From: Conchocele bisecta | Taxonomy: Eukaryota > Mollusca > Bivalvia > Lucinida > Thyasiridae | Direction: 5' to 3' | NCBI GenBank assembly: GCA_029237695.1 | Contig: CM055275.1 | Span: 87,532,433 to 87,596,432, forward strand | DNA length: 64,000 nt | Part shown: one piece after another, positions 31,551 through 42,959 of the stretch | How the letters are laid out: each line of letters begins with the position of its first letter | Numbering within the stretch: position 1 is the stretch's first letter | Position numbers and translations under genes: made by a program | Notes under the pieces: generated by a model | What the model saw: the letters and a program-made list of their open reading frames with translations, nothing else | Database searches by the model: none | What the model was told of the DNA's origin: nothing

Positions 31551-32214
31551 CAGGGATCCTCCAGATTATCGGACAGAAATGGCAGTTTTTTAACGATATT
31601 TTTATTAAAATAGCAGCTACGGGCACAAACTTTTCACAGAACAATCGTCGGTTCTTGCTTTCTCAACGCATGTAAATTATTTAGCAAACTGTGCCATCTT
31701 TCTCGCTTAAAATCGAGTCAGATGATCAGTCGTAAGATTGTCCCAAAATTAACATCGACAATCAGTTATCCGGACAAACATATACTCGTCTTATAACTTG
31801 TATTCTCAACATGAAGTCATAATCTTATCGCTTGTAAACCAGTGTAAACAGCGTTGTGTAGTCCTGCAGAAAAAACAATCACCATTCGCTTCTTGGAAAA
31901 CAACGTATTTATAGAATTTATTTTATTTATAGAACAACTCAGAAATGATGTAATGGGCGCATTCGATTACAAGCCCCCGCGAGACTTTTGACGTTATAAA
32001 CAACTTGTGGAGTTGAGGAATATTTTCAGCAAATATTACTAAAATAAAATGTTCACCTTGGCAATATATATTCTTCACACTGGCATGGAAACAGCAAGCA
32101 CCTGCGTGACTTAGATGTATTTGATGCAAATTCTGATCAAACGAATGCTCTTAATTAACAGGTATTTTCATTTGTCCGATAAACTGATTGTCCGGATAAT
32201 TGGTATGACCCCTG
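31551..32214. mobile_element. Pogo-type MITE flanked by TA
   Basis: It starts cagggatcctccagattatc ggacagaaa after TA and ends tgtccggataattggtatga cccctg before TA. The TA target duplication and the CAG...CTG ends with gg(a)taatcc-type subterminal motifs are typical of pogo/Tigger elements. The 664-bp interior is non-coding and is the inverse of 47284-47906. Confidence 0.85.
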
Positions 32215-32217
32215 TAG

Positions 32218-32341
32218 GCACTTTATGGGATGAACGAAACCGATGTGTTAATGACTCCTATCGCAGGATGTAAAGTATATGATAGAGATCATCAGTGTAA
32301 CTGGATTATCACATCGGCTTTTCGTTCGTCCCATAAAGCTC
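32218..32341. mobile_element. Short MITE, about 124 bp
   Basis: ggcactttatgggatgaacg aaaccgatgtg is inverted in cacatcggcttttcgttcgt cccataaagctcc. The arms are about 31 bp, directly adjoining the pogo MITE. Confidence 0.65.
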
Positions 32342-32414
32342 CTATGGTATAAGATAGAGAGAATGCATTCAACCTGTGAGTCCAATATGGTTCGATAATA
32401 AGCGTATGGGGTGA

Positions 32415-32467
32415 AAATTGACCTCAGTACACAGATAGACTGCTTCCGGGTCAAACAATAGTCCGGA
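32415..32467 (+). mobile_element. Left terminus of MULE-like element (outer piece)
   Basis: tgacctcagtacacagatag, actgcttccgggt, agtccggagaaaaat is the inverse of 41280-41345 and of 37955-38010. The terminus continues at 37386 because the element at 32468-37385 is inserted in it. Confidence 0.7.
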
Positions 32468-33584
32468 GAAAAATACGCGCTCTGTGAAAACCGGCCTTAA
32501 TGACAACAAGAAAATGCAATTATGTTTAATAGTTTTTGTTTTATCTCACTTTTTGTAGCACCATGTGAATCACGCACGAAAAAAAACGTAAAGTCATCGA
32601 GAAAATGACGTTATTGAAACGGCGACGTTTGTACAATGCAACTCAACAGCCTACAGTAGAAATGAGTGTTCACAGACGCATTGACTGTGCTTGCTGTAAA
32701 CTGTATTTGCTGATAAGTTACTCTAAATGTATCTGCAAGTGTTAGTATGTATACTATCAAACATTCATCAGAATAAAACTGATATGTACACGTATGATGT
32801 AGTGAACAAAACAAACGCACAGCTATCTATTTTAAATCTATAATTAGCCGACCTGTGGCTTCGTAATTTGTCACCATCGCCATAATAGATTCATATACGT
32901 GTGTCGTCAGAAAGATACATTGTAATTATTTTAGAATTGACGTCACTTACAGTTAATTGTGACGTCATTTATTGATTTAGACAATGCGTCACCAAATACC
33001 AAAAAAACTAAACGGCATTCCTGGTGTTGGAAATTATATAAAGTATATGCACATCGTATCGGTGATTGAAACAAATGCATTTTATTTCTGTAGAAGTGAA
33101 TGACAAGAATTTGGATAGGCCTATGGCTGCACATATCAATGACTTCAGCGCCCGATGGGGTCTAGAGGGTAGTCGGACACCCCCGGGCATTTTTAAACAA
33201 AATACAAATCGACTGTCCATTCCCCGACTCTCGGAATTAAATTTACATCTCAGAAAGCGGGAAGAACATTTTCCTGTGTAGCCAATATGACTGACGGACG
33301 GGCTAATGTACATGTACCCCGTACTAGCAGGTAGCAGGTCTATGGGAAAATGCTGCGCGCTGACCCCCACTCCCTCGACTGGCCACCACCGCCACTGCCG
33401 GGAAAATGTGGATATGTACATACATGGTTGTATAATTGTTACATGTCCCGACAAAAATACCGCAGTATATTCTCTCGTCGGGAATAATTAATTTGAAAAT
33501 GAAATGTGCAATTTAGTTTTGTTGTTTCAGAAAAAGTACATTCAGCGCCTTTGTAAACAAAGAAACAGCCATGCTAAAAACAAG

Positions 33585-33858
33585 AGCGGATTCACGTAGG
33601 GAAAAACCCGGCGCACCCCCCCCACCCCTAAAATTTGGCGAGTAAAGATATGTTTGCTCTAAAATGCGCCATAACGCAGCAAAATGGGGTGTAAATATCA
33701 AACATATTCCGGAGGGCATACTGCCGGACCCACCTATAGCAGTCTCCCCAGCTCCGCCTGGTCGACGAACAAACGGTGCTAGTTCGAAAGTATAGTAAAC
33801 TATTTCAATTAAGAAGTCCCGCCCCCACCCTAACCTGAAATCCTGGATACGCCCCTGA
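33585..33858. mobile_element. hAT-type MITE, copy 1
   Basis: It runs from gcggattcacgtagggaaaa acccggcgca, a C-run and ctaaaatttggcgagtaaag, to cctgaaatcctggatacgcc cctg. The ends form imperfect inverted repeats around gcggattcacg and ccaggatttcagg. Copies occur at 53545-53850 and, as stubs, at 47965-48045 and 51118-51166. Confidence 0.65.
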
Positions 33859-34116
33859 AATGCACCGTGGCGTACGTACATGTATTTTGCATAACTGCAC
33901 ACTATAACAGTCAGGGATTTACACACTAAATTTGTCCCGATCACAACATTGGTTTTGTTGAAATGACACTCCACACCCTGCGACTATTGTTCGAAGCGGT
34001 TCATTTGAATTTAGACGCGTTTAATGTGTGCATGTGCGTTTGCTTTATATTATGTACACGCCTCCGACTAGAACGGCCCTTTGATAACAAACAAAGCACG
34101 CAGACGAACATTATAA

Positions 34117-34254
34117 GTTATTGTGATTCTACACAGGCTATATGGTGTAATATTGCCCGTCTGGAGGTATGTTCACCCGAGGCGATAGCCAAGGGTGAAC
34201 ATACCTTCAGACGGGCAATATTACACCATATAGCCTGTGTAGAATCACAATAAC
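34117..34254. repeat. 62-bp-arm near-perfect palindrome
   Basis: Arms 34117-34178 and 34193-34254 match at 61 of 62 positions (outer gttattgtgattctacacag, inner ctggaggtatgttcaccc), with a 14-base loop gaggcgatagccaa. Confidence 0.95.
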
Positions 34255-35040
34255 GTATTTGTCTTACCGCAGATCCTGTATTTGGCCGTATAAACATATC
34301 TCTTATTTTGATCTTTGCGTTTTTTCAGGAAGAAAAATAATCCGAGATTCGATTTTCTACCGTCAGTCTTAATATAAAGGCGTAAATGAACATTTTGTTT
34401 TTTTATTAAACGAAAACAAACTAAATATGGAGTAAGAAATCCATCGAAAACGACTTTATGACAGTTTTTTTTATATCGTGTAATTTAATGTATATTCCAC
34501 TGCTCTATCGATCTGCTCTCCCTTTGGCGCCTCTAGAATAATGCGACTGGTTCCCAAACATTCGCTGTCATTGCTACGCCGCGTTTTCGTGCGTGGAACC
34601 CTATGTGACCTAAATATAGCCGTGTCACGAAGGCAAGCGCGTTTAGATTTGAAAAGCAATTTTTGGCTAATTTTTCGCTCATATTTTGATGAGTGAAGAA
34701 TATTTATGGAAAAATAAGCAATATAGACTGGTTTTGAGTGTACAATTTGTTACTTGTATTGATAAATTCGGGGTTTTATTGTGTTTAGTGAGGAATACAA
34801 TTCGCAATCGGTAGACGCTTGCAAAATGTTCTTCATTGGACGCGAGGCGCCGGAGGGTAATCGCAATTCCTGTATGTCCGACGGTCTTGGCAGGTCATAT
34901 AATATATATGACCAGGCAAGCTAGCCAATCAAAAGCCGAGAAACTTATCTGCGGTATGACAATATTTAGTACAATGTAGTACAATGTAAGAACATTAACA
35001 ACAATCTGGGAAAGTCGGACTTCTTAAATGTGTAAATTTT

Positions 35041-35110
35041 GGAGACCTGTGCATCTGTGCAGTCTGATCAGTGTCTGCAATTATTGCACATATACTAGTA
35101 AAATTACTAT
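35041..35110. repeat. MITE M1-type internal fragment
   Basis: gagacctgtgcatctgtgca gtctgatcagtgtctgc resembles the internal part of family M1 (gcacagtctgatcaggatct). Similar stubs lie at 3317-3335, 38985-39030, 41585-41625 and 44515-44640. Confidence 0.45.
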
Positions 35111-35689
35111 ACATTCATATAACCATGTTTACAAGTGGTTATTTTAAAGAATATTTACATTGTTATCAAACGGCAATCGTACGGCTGATTCAATGTGATA
35201 TTTTTGAAGTCGCTAAATATTACGTGAAACCGTACACGTAAGTGGTAGCAGATACAAATAGAAATCAGTAGGCTACGTCCTTGGTGGCTACACTTATGTA
35301 TTACAATTATCATGATTATTGTGTCGCAGTAAATGACAATTTTCAGTATGTAAATGATTTTATGGGAAGACACACACACCAGCAGGGTTTAAGTATTCGG
35401 TACTATAATAGTTTATTAGTTTACACTTAGTTCACATTCGAACTCACTAATTGTGATTGTTTAACTCCCCTATCCAAATTCTCCCTTTGGTGGTGCCAAC
35501 ATATTTACGATTTCATATCAGTTACAAAGATTAAAACGTTATTTAAATTTGCATGTGACACAATACCAACACACTAAATACTAAAACATGTTTGGCCCAG
35601 TGTCACCATGATGCGATATGCCAGGAGCGGCGTATATTTTGGCACTATCATAATTATATCCCCACCCCGCAACGAGTTGTGTGTGTGTG

Positions 35690-36850
35690 TGCGTGTATAC
35701 TGGAGTCCGGTTGTCCGTCCGTCCGTCCGTCCGTCCGTCCGTCCGTGCATGCGTCCTCCGTGCATGCGTCCGTGCATGCGTCCGTGCATCCGTAAACTTA
35801 TCATCAGAGAAATATTGTTATAACTTCTATTTCCTTCGTCTAAAATTCTTAAAATTTCACACATGCATTCCTGTAAGGCTCTACTACCATGCTGTGCCAA
35901 ATCCACGACCGTCCAACCCCCGCTGATCCCAAGGTCAATGTCACATACTTAGTCTGTTTACAAAACTTTTTACATATGAGAAATATTGTTATAATTTACT
36001 TTCTATTTCCTTCATCTAAAATGCTTAATATTTCACACATGCATTCCTGTAAGGCTCTACTACCATGCCGTGCAAAATCCATGACCGTCCAACCCCCGCT
36101 GATCCCTAGGTGAAGGTCAAATACTTAGTCTCTTTACAAAACTTAACATCAGAGAAATATGTTATAACTTCTATTTCCTTCATCTAAAATGCTTAATATT
36201 TCACACATGCATTCCTCTAAGGCTCTACTACCATGATTTGCCAAATCCACGACCGTCTAACCCCCGCTGATCACATCCCAAGGTCAAGGTCAAATACTTG
36301 GTCGCTTTACAAAACTTAACATCAGAGAAATAAGTCATAGCTTCTATTTCCTTCATTGAAAATTCTTAATATTTCACTCGTCCATTCCTTTAAGATTGTA
36401 CTATCATGCTGTGACAAATCTACGACCGTCCAATCCCCCGCTGATCCCAAGGTCAATGCCACATACTTAGTCTCTACAAAACTTAACATCAGAGAAATAT
36501 GTTATAACTTCTATTTCTTTTATCGAAAATTCTAACTATTTCATGCATGCATTCCTCTAATGCTCTACTATCATGCTGTGACAAATTCCCGCTGACCTCG
36601 AGGTCATGGTCACATAGTTAGTCTCTTTACAAAACATAACATCAGAGAAATCGGTTATTACTGCTATTTCCTTGCTCGGATCTGCTTCACATTTCACACA
36701 CGCATTGCTCCAATGGACCTCTATCACCCTGTGACAAATTCACGTTTATGCCGCTCCCGCTAAGCCCAGAGTCAAGGTCACAAGCCCACACACTTGGACA
36801 ATTTTACATATTTTAGGGGAACCTGGGCCTGCGCGGGGGGTATTCCGTAA
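35690..36850 (-). mobile_element. Helitron-like tandem-repeat element, inverted
   Basis: A CCGT/TGCATGCG microsatellite (35707-35790) is followed by about six units of roughly 170 bp starting catcagagaaatattgttat (35802, 35975, 36146, 36320, 36486, 36640), each with catgcattcctgtaaggctc and cccgctgatcccaaggtcaa. The end at 36835-36865 reads cgggggg-tattccgtaagc, like the gggggtatgccataagc ends elsewhere. The order is reversed relative to the plus-strand elements. Confidence 0.75.
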
Positions 36851-37385
36851 GCCTCGCTTACTGACCGATCTAGTTATACATGAAAATTTCCAAATCGTAG
36901 TTTTATGTTGATTTTTGAAGCATTCAACAGGCGAAACAGTAAATTAAACGAATAAAGCCCTGTGCCCAGTTCTATTTGTTACATAATACTGATTATGTGA
37001 TGGTGTTATCTAAAAATTGCCGGTTATATGGTTATTTAGTTTCAAATGTCAGGGCACAAGTCGTCCATATATTATAAAAAATAATCGACAAAATCACTAC
37101 GTGTTTCCTTGAAGGAAACCGAAAAAATAGACAACTGTCTGAACCACCATGGAAACGACTATACAATTCTGCTACGCGTATCCAGCATTAAAATGTTTGT
37201 GAGCCAAAACTAGTAAAGCGTACGGTTATAAATAGGACAACGTCAACTTATTGCAATGACGTAACTATTTCAAGTGTTAAAATCCGACGTGACGTTGGTA
37301 AATTTAAACGTAACTTTGCGACGTGATTTTCAGGCTTTCATGACGTTGTCATTAAGGCTGGTTTTCACAAAGCGCGGCCCATATG

Positions 37386-37610
37386 TTTGTGTTGCAGGTA
37401 CTTTTGAGGCAGGTTCGGGTGTATTAATGTATGTGGAGACAGTGTTTACACAGGGGCTCTAGTACACTTCCAATATCTACAGTTTGGAATGGATTATTTT
37501 GTGTGGCAGGACACATATGTGACTGAAGTGTGATGCGGCTATGCGGCTGTTGTGACGTGATGATTTTTGACCCCGCTGTCGCGCTTCCATTCCTGTCAGA
37601 ATCAAAGTAC
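37386..37610 (+). mobile_element. Left terminus of MULE-like element (inner piece)
   Basis: tgtttgtgttgcaggtactt, ttgaggcaggttcgggtg, atgtggagacagtgtttaca, then cgtgatgatttttgaccccg ctgtcgcg is inverted in 41040-41280. With 32415-32467 it forms a TIR of nearly 300 bp. A third copy, in the right-end orientation, lies at 37845-38020. Confidence 0.65.
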
Positions 37611-38029
37611 TGAAAGTACTGAGCTGCGAGCCCAACTGAAATGGGTGGTAAACAGTGTTATATTATATTCCCATTTATTTTGGTGAATTTGTGTACCAGT
37701 TCTTATATTTACCTACCTTCAGACAGTTTCATACTCGCAAACTATTATGTGCAATTCCCGTGCCGACGATATGACGTAAATATATGAGCTCCGATCTGGT
37801 ATTTCCACCCTTATCGCATCGCCGATCTGTGTGCAAATATTGGCTTTGTACTAGAGCCCCTGTGTAAGCACTGTCTCCACATGCATTAATAAACCACATC
37901 AGTGCACCAGAACCTGCCTCAAAGCACCTGCAACACAAACATATGCATTTTTCTCCAGACTATTTTTTGAGGGGTACCGACCCGGAAGCAGTCTATCGTG
38001 TACTGAGGTCTGTCAGAATGGGGCAAATG

Positions 38030-39040
38030 TGAAAAAACAAGAAATACAAGCTCAGACATATCAAGTAGTCAGTTGGCAATGAGAACCAAGTGAATTTTAT
38101 CAAATCTGCCACTCTGCAACTAAAATGTGCGCACCCGAATCACATGATGTAAATCCCGCATTCTCATGTCCCGAGAGCACGGCCGAGGCAATGCTACGTC
38201 TGTTGTTAAACAGTCCAGATCTCATGTAGTTTTAGACATTTTGTAATGAAATAAAAAGGACTGGACAGGCATTTGATGGTACTATTGTGCAGAATGTGAA
38301 ATATTAATACAGCCCTTTGTAAACAATTGTAAATTTCCGAAAATTAATTAAATTTATTAAATTTCAAATTAAAATTTCAAATGTCGGAACCAAATGTGAG
38401 CACTTTTTTCAGATATAGTTTCCATATGGTGCCAATATTGAACTAACAAGTACCAAACGTTACATATGTCACATATTCAATCATCTAGGACAGCAGACAA
38501 TGAAGCTATGGCGACGTATAACAACAACACTACGGATATTCATGTTATGATTTTTCCTGCATCGTCGGGTCACCAGTCACGAGTCACATTGCCTGCATGC
38601 ACGACCAACACTAGCTATGTGCCAATCTGCCCCCTGTACCCAGTGTTAACCCCAAATTGGTAAAGAAAATTATCATATGGTGTACATGTCATTTCTTTAT
38701 ACTTTCTCTGCTGCTTCAACTGGGTGTTCGGCATGTTTGTCCGCAGATATACCACCAAGACTAGACTCAAACCCACAACATTAGCAGTGGATTGGCAACA
38801 CAGGCAAATGCATTTGCTAATCTGACCTGTGCGGCATGCAGCAAGACTTGCCTTCAGATATAGGCTATTGCAGGTGTATTGCAGACTACAAACACAGCTT
38901 GCCCATGCAGCAGGGGAGATAACCACTGCAGGTGAAGTGTATTACTATTGCAGGAGTTGATGTTTCAGAGACCAATTTGCTGCACAGGTGTGCAGTCTGA
39001 TCTGGGTCTACACTGTTGGGTACATCTACAGGTCTACACT
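38030..39040. other. MULE-like element interior, no clear coding
   Basis: AT-rich to 38460, then mixed sequence with fragmented frames. A cysteine-containing stretch (NLTCAACSKTC, about 38822-38855, plus strand) could be part of the transposase but is not conclusive. Confidence 0.35.
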
Positions 39041-39099
39041 AATTGGGTAAAACAAACACATTCTGGCAACTTGATAATTTCTGCATAGCAAACATTGTA

Positions 39100-39736
39100 G
39101 ATCCTGATGACGATTTGACCAAGGTAGATACCTGCATGATACCCCGGATGATAGATGCGACTGTATCTTGCTACGCCGACGACCACTCCAAATGTGCTCC
39201 GGACTCCGTCGTTTGCGCTGGCGATGAAACCGACAACTGACGGGCACGTTCAAAGTTCCTGGGCCCAAGTCAGCTGCCACCACTGCAAATGAATGAAAGC
39301 GACAGTCAGCTGATGAGAGATATACTTAAAATGAGGCTGAGCGATCAGGCATTCAACATGACATGACAACATGACACGATACGGCTTATACAACGGTGAA
39401 GAATGAAGCATTCAACCGATCATGTGGAGTAAACCTGCCGAAAAATGTAAACTATTCGCGGAATTTCACAGCGATGGTATTATCAACAATACTGAAATAT
39501 AACTGTGGCATTGTATACTCTATACGACAAAAGCGGAGTCGCATATCGGGAGGGCGCTCGACTTCTTTGCACGTGCAAACACTGCATTGAACCGTCTGAA
39601 CACCGAGTACAAATTTCACAGAGACTATAGTAAGCGGCCAGAAATTATTCGAAGGCGTCATCTGAAAAGAGGCTACGTGGAGAAGGCACATTTCCAGTAC
39701 AAGCAAGATGGGAGGATCTCGGACTACAGGAAATGA
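39100..39736 (+). pseudogene. Mutator-like (MULE) transposase C-terminal remnant
   Basis: Broken plus-strand coding is readable in three pieces. 39100-39360 reads DDHSKCAPDSVVCAGDETDN, a stop, then SKFLGPSQLPPLQMNESDSQ. 39396-39540 reads NEAFNRSCGVNLPKNVNYSR then NFTAMV. 39551-39736 reads FFARANTALNRLNTEYKFHR then YSKRPEIIRRRHLKRGY and DYRK before the stop. The order of an HxxC/PDSWC-like block, a CEAxNR-PKNVxxSRN-like block and a basic tail ending in DYR is what I know from the large animal Mutator-like transposase domain family. Stops and frame changes make it non-functional. The long TIRs around it (about 300 bp) agree with a MULE. The N-terminal catalytic part is not recognisable. Confidence 0.55.
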
Positions 39737-40228
39737 AAACTAGACAATGTGGACCACAGCTACTCCAAATGACAGAAGTTGCCACAGGACCAGGATGAGA
39801 TGCCGTCAAAATCAGGAGATGCATAGGGGATCCCATGACTGCGAGACGGGGTATTCCTTGCTGCATGGCTGACAGTATTATCTGCCTTGTACTTAGTACT
39901 AACATGGAGACACTGTCAGTTAGGTAGCCGGTTATTTGTTTGCGAGGTAGTGGCTGTCTGTGTGGTTTTTAAAAAACATCGCCAGTCATTATCAGCAGAC
40001 GATTACCCATACCCAAATGCTGCAAATGGGATCCAGAAACTGAATTTAACATTGGATGCCAGTAACAAAGAGGGCATTATGGAATTTGCAACCGGCCAGT
40101 GTAGATCCAGATGAGCTTGCCGGGTGATATGCACATGATCACATGTACATGATCACTGCATGCTGTTTGTTTTTGCATGCCGGTTACACCTGAAAGCAAT
40201 GGAAACATGTTGATCAATTATCTACTTA

Positions 40229-40621
40229 CTACAACATCAAATTCACCAGGCAGTCCGGATAGGCGCCATGGCCGACACAACAGCCATTCTGGAAACACAA
40301 TTTTCTGCTATTATTTGTGGCCCGAGTCTCAAGGCTGAGATGTTCTACATTAATACAAAGTTTATTACCACAATCTACAGTTGCAGTCACATGGATCCGA
40401 CCCTGTGCAGCCATTAGTACCACTCTGTGGACATTTTTCTTATGCCAAACGCCCGTCTCAGGGTCACGGTATGAAAATACACCATATCGACCCTTCTTCC
40501 ATAATGGGCCCATCCATAGCTGGCAGGTACCATTTTCGGCAACTACACTGTTGACAGCAATTTTTTCATTCACTCCTAAACAAAAGGCATCCATCTTAAT
40601 GATGTAACTGGAAATGTACAT
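40229..40621 (-). CDS. I-PpoI-like His-Me finger (zinc-loop) endonuclease-type protein
   Basis: This 130-residue frame lies on the strand opposite the MULE remnant and inside its TIRs. It has the zinc layout of the I-PpoI type homing nuclease: C33 (TCQLWMG), C84-x4-C89-x4-H94 (DCGNKLCINVEHL) for the first zinc, and C109, C115, H118, C124 (KLCFQNGCCVGHG, YPDC) for the second. N103, nine residues after H94, sits where the metal-binding Asn is expected. The general-base His, two residues before C84, is Val82 here, so this copy may be catalytically dead or bind DNA only. GRYGVFSYRD and HRVV fit the beta-strand region. The frame is open from the Met at 40621 to the stop at 40229, but it could be one exon of a longer protein. 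Function is inferred from layout, not similarity search. Confidence 0.6.
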   Translation of the reverse strand: MYISSYIIKMDAFCLGVNEKIAVNSVVAENGTCQLWMGPLWKKGRYGVFSYRDPETGVWHKKNVHRVVLMAAQGRIHVTATVDCGNKLCINVEHLSLETRATNNSRKLCFQNGCCVGHGAYPDCLVNLML

Positions 40622-41019
40622 GCCCAGCTGTCAATCAGTGTTCTAGAACAACATTGAAACATTTCAATTTCTGCAAAAAAGTAAAAAATGCCACAATCCT
40701 GCAATAAAATGCATTTAAAATTCTGAAAACAGAAACAAATACTATTAATTACACTTGTCTCTAACTTCGAAGGCCCTACAGAATAACTGCTGAAATTTTA
40801 TTTCATCTGGCTGCAGAACTTTTTTGTCAATGTTGATTTTGCTGTCAAATAGGGCTGCTCTGACAGGCCTAAACACACAGATAGAACTGTATATTAAAGA
40901 CATAGCGTTTGGGGGTAGTTTCACTCACAGCCTGTAAAAGAATAAACATTGGAATCACACATTGAGTTACAATGTCTTTGACGACTGGATCGTGTCATCT
41001 TCTCACCAACTTGTCAACA

Positions 41020-41350
41020 CCCGTTGACCATTTCGTTTCTCTGACAGGAAAGTAAACATGACAGCGGGGTCAAAAATCATCACGTCACAACAGACGCAGA
41101 GCCGCATCACACTTCATTTACATGTGTCCTGCCACACAAAATAATCCATTCCGAACTGCAGATCTTGGCTGTGTACTAGAGCCCCTGTGTAAGCACTGTC
41201 TCCACATGCATTAATAAACCACATCAGTGCACCCGAACCTGCCTCAAAGCACCTGCAACACAAACATATGCATTTTTCTCCGGAGTATTTTTTGAGTACC
41301 CGACCGGAAGCAGTCTATCTGTGTACTGAGGTCTGTCAGAATGGGGTCAG
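41020..41350 (-). mobile_element. Right terminus of MULE-like element
   Basis: gacagcggggtcaaaaatca tcacgtcac through ctgtctccacatgcattaat and ctgcaacacaaacatatgca to gcagtctatctgtgtactga ggtc is the inverse of the left terminus (32415-32467 plus 37386-37600). Confidence 0.65.
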
Positions 41351-42022
41351 GTGCCAGATAGGTGTGATTTGGGTTTACACACCATTAATGCGACACCAAA
41401 ATATCCGTTTTATTTGTGGAATATGAACGGCTAAATCTGAGGTTCCATTGATTTTTATGAGTATTATGTACCAAAGATATACATTCTAATAAATGTGAAA
41501 TGTAAAATAGCACAAAACGAGTGACCTAGATACAAGATTTATACATACGGCTTACTCTGCTTGCAATTACTGCTTAACCCACCCGGCCTGCACATCTGCG
41601 CAGTCTGATCAGTGTCCACAGTGTTCGCTGTTTTGATATGGAGCCATCTGGACGCGGGCGCCATACATTTTTCTCAGTGCATTCTCCAAATTCGTATTAG
41701 TTTGTGTGTGTCGAGGCTGAGCACAGCTCAGCTCAGCATCGACCAGTCATTATTTTCTAATTTCGATTAAAATAACAGAATACATGTACTCACATTTTTC
41801 AAACACGGCGGGACTCATATTCATTATTAGCCGATAGTTGTCCCCGACTGAGTCGCCACCACGTCCTCTCTGTCTATATAGCCGGGTCCTGACTGCGCAG
41901 ACACAGATAGAATTGTAACAACGTTGGTTGCAAAGACAATGCATACCGTTTTCTCGTGAAATGTACAGTGAATCGCGTGGCACATAGTTAGACAAATAGG
42001 ACGATATTTGATTTGCGGTTTA

Positions 42023-42495
42023 AAGGTGCATGCCCACTCATAAGCTACAGTAAGACAAAGTGTTCTTTAACCAGAGACATTACTCCACGTATTGATTTGC
42101 ATTATTATACATTTTATATCAGACGTAAATGTGAACATTTATATTAGGGGCGATAACCGTGTTTCTTAAAATGTTAACGGACATTACTATGTATTATCTG
42201 TATTGGTTTGTTTGATGTGTAATGATCATACTTCATAATCTGTCGAAAATGCTATTTTTTAGGTGACGCATTTAATTTGTATAAATAATTGAAAAAACAT
42301 GCATGCCTCATTTGCATATGAAAATAGTCTGATACCACCGCGCGTCACTATCAGCAAAATAAATATTACTAAATGAGTATATCTGCATAGCGGGCACTCG
42401 TAATTGTTAGAACTGGTAGAACAGTGACACAATTATACACTTATTTAATTCCTATAATGAACAGTTTGTGCCTACTGAGTGGGCATGTACATAGG
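42023..42495. mobile_element. Long-TIR family element with both ends
   Basis: It starts aaaggtgcatgcccactcat and ends gtgcctactgagtgggcatg tac. The interior matches 23755-23940 (inverse) and 20886-21140 (inverse). At 473 bp it is a non-autonomous deletion derivative. Confidence 0.7.
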
Positions 42496-42790
42496 GGCGG
42501 CGGAAGTGGGGTGGGGGCTGGGGACGGGGCCCTGCCGCCACCCCCTTCATCAAAAGGTTCAGGGGGAGAATGCCCCCGAACCCCCCTAGCAACAAGGTTT
42601 CAGCCCTCAAGACAGGGCCCTGAGAATGCAGGAAATTGCGTTCAACGTTTCTCAGATTTCAAAGATATCACGGGGGAGCATGACCCCCGGATCCCCCTAG
42701 CAACATCGGGCCCTTTTCGACCCTCAATTCCCCCCCCCCCCCCAACCAAATCGCGTCTCCGATGTCTGAGATATCCAATATGTGGGTTTC
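42493..42790. mobile_element. G-rich MITE family, fuller copy
   Basis: ggggcggcggaagtggggtg, ggggagaatgcccccgaacc, gaatgcaggaaattgcgttt and gggggagcatgacccccgga lead to a C-run and caaccaaatcgcg. The motifs repeat in 60960-61285. It abuts the previous element directly. Confidence 0.6.
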
Positions 42791-42959
42791 CGCTTCATAT
42801 GATATACATGTATATAAATAAATCGCACCTTTGCATTTGGAACACCGCCATTAACATGACCTTGACCTGTTTTACTTTAAAAAAATTTTGGAAAACACTT
42901 GGCCATTTGTTTACGCCAAAAAGGGGGCCCGATTAAATAAATATTGTACGGCTTACATG

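Larger units (their letters stand above)
32468..37385. mobile_element. 4.9-kb DNA transposon of the GGGCCGCGC TIR family
   Basis: The left end gcgctctgtgaaaaccggcc ttaatgacaac is inverted at the right end gttgtcattaaggctggttt tcacaaagcgcggccca. The uninterrupted sequence at 41250-41290 (read inverse: ccggagaaaaatgcatatgt ttgtgttgc) gives the empty site. Most of the interior (32620-37140) is matched in inverse orientation, with indels, by 44850-46700. Later insertions inside it include an hAT-type MITE (33585-33858), a long palindrome (34117-34254) and a tandem-repeat element (35690-36850). No transposase frame was recognised. Confidence 0.7.

Noticed and set aside
33008..33454. 148-codon minus-strand frame
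   Set aside because: It lies within the 4.9-kb TIR element, whose inverse copy does not keep the frame.
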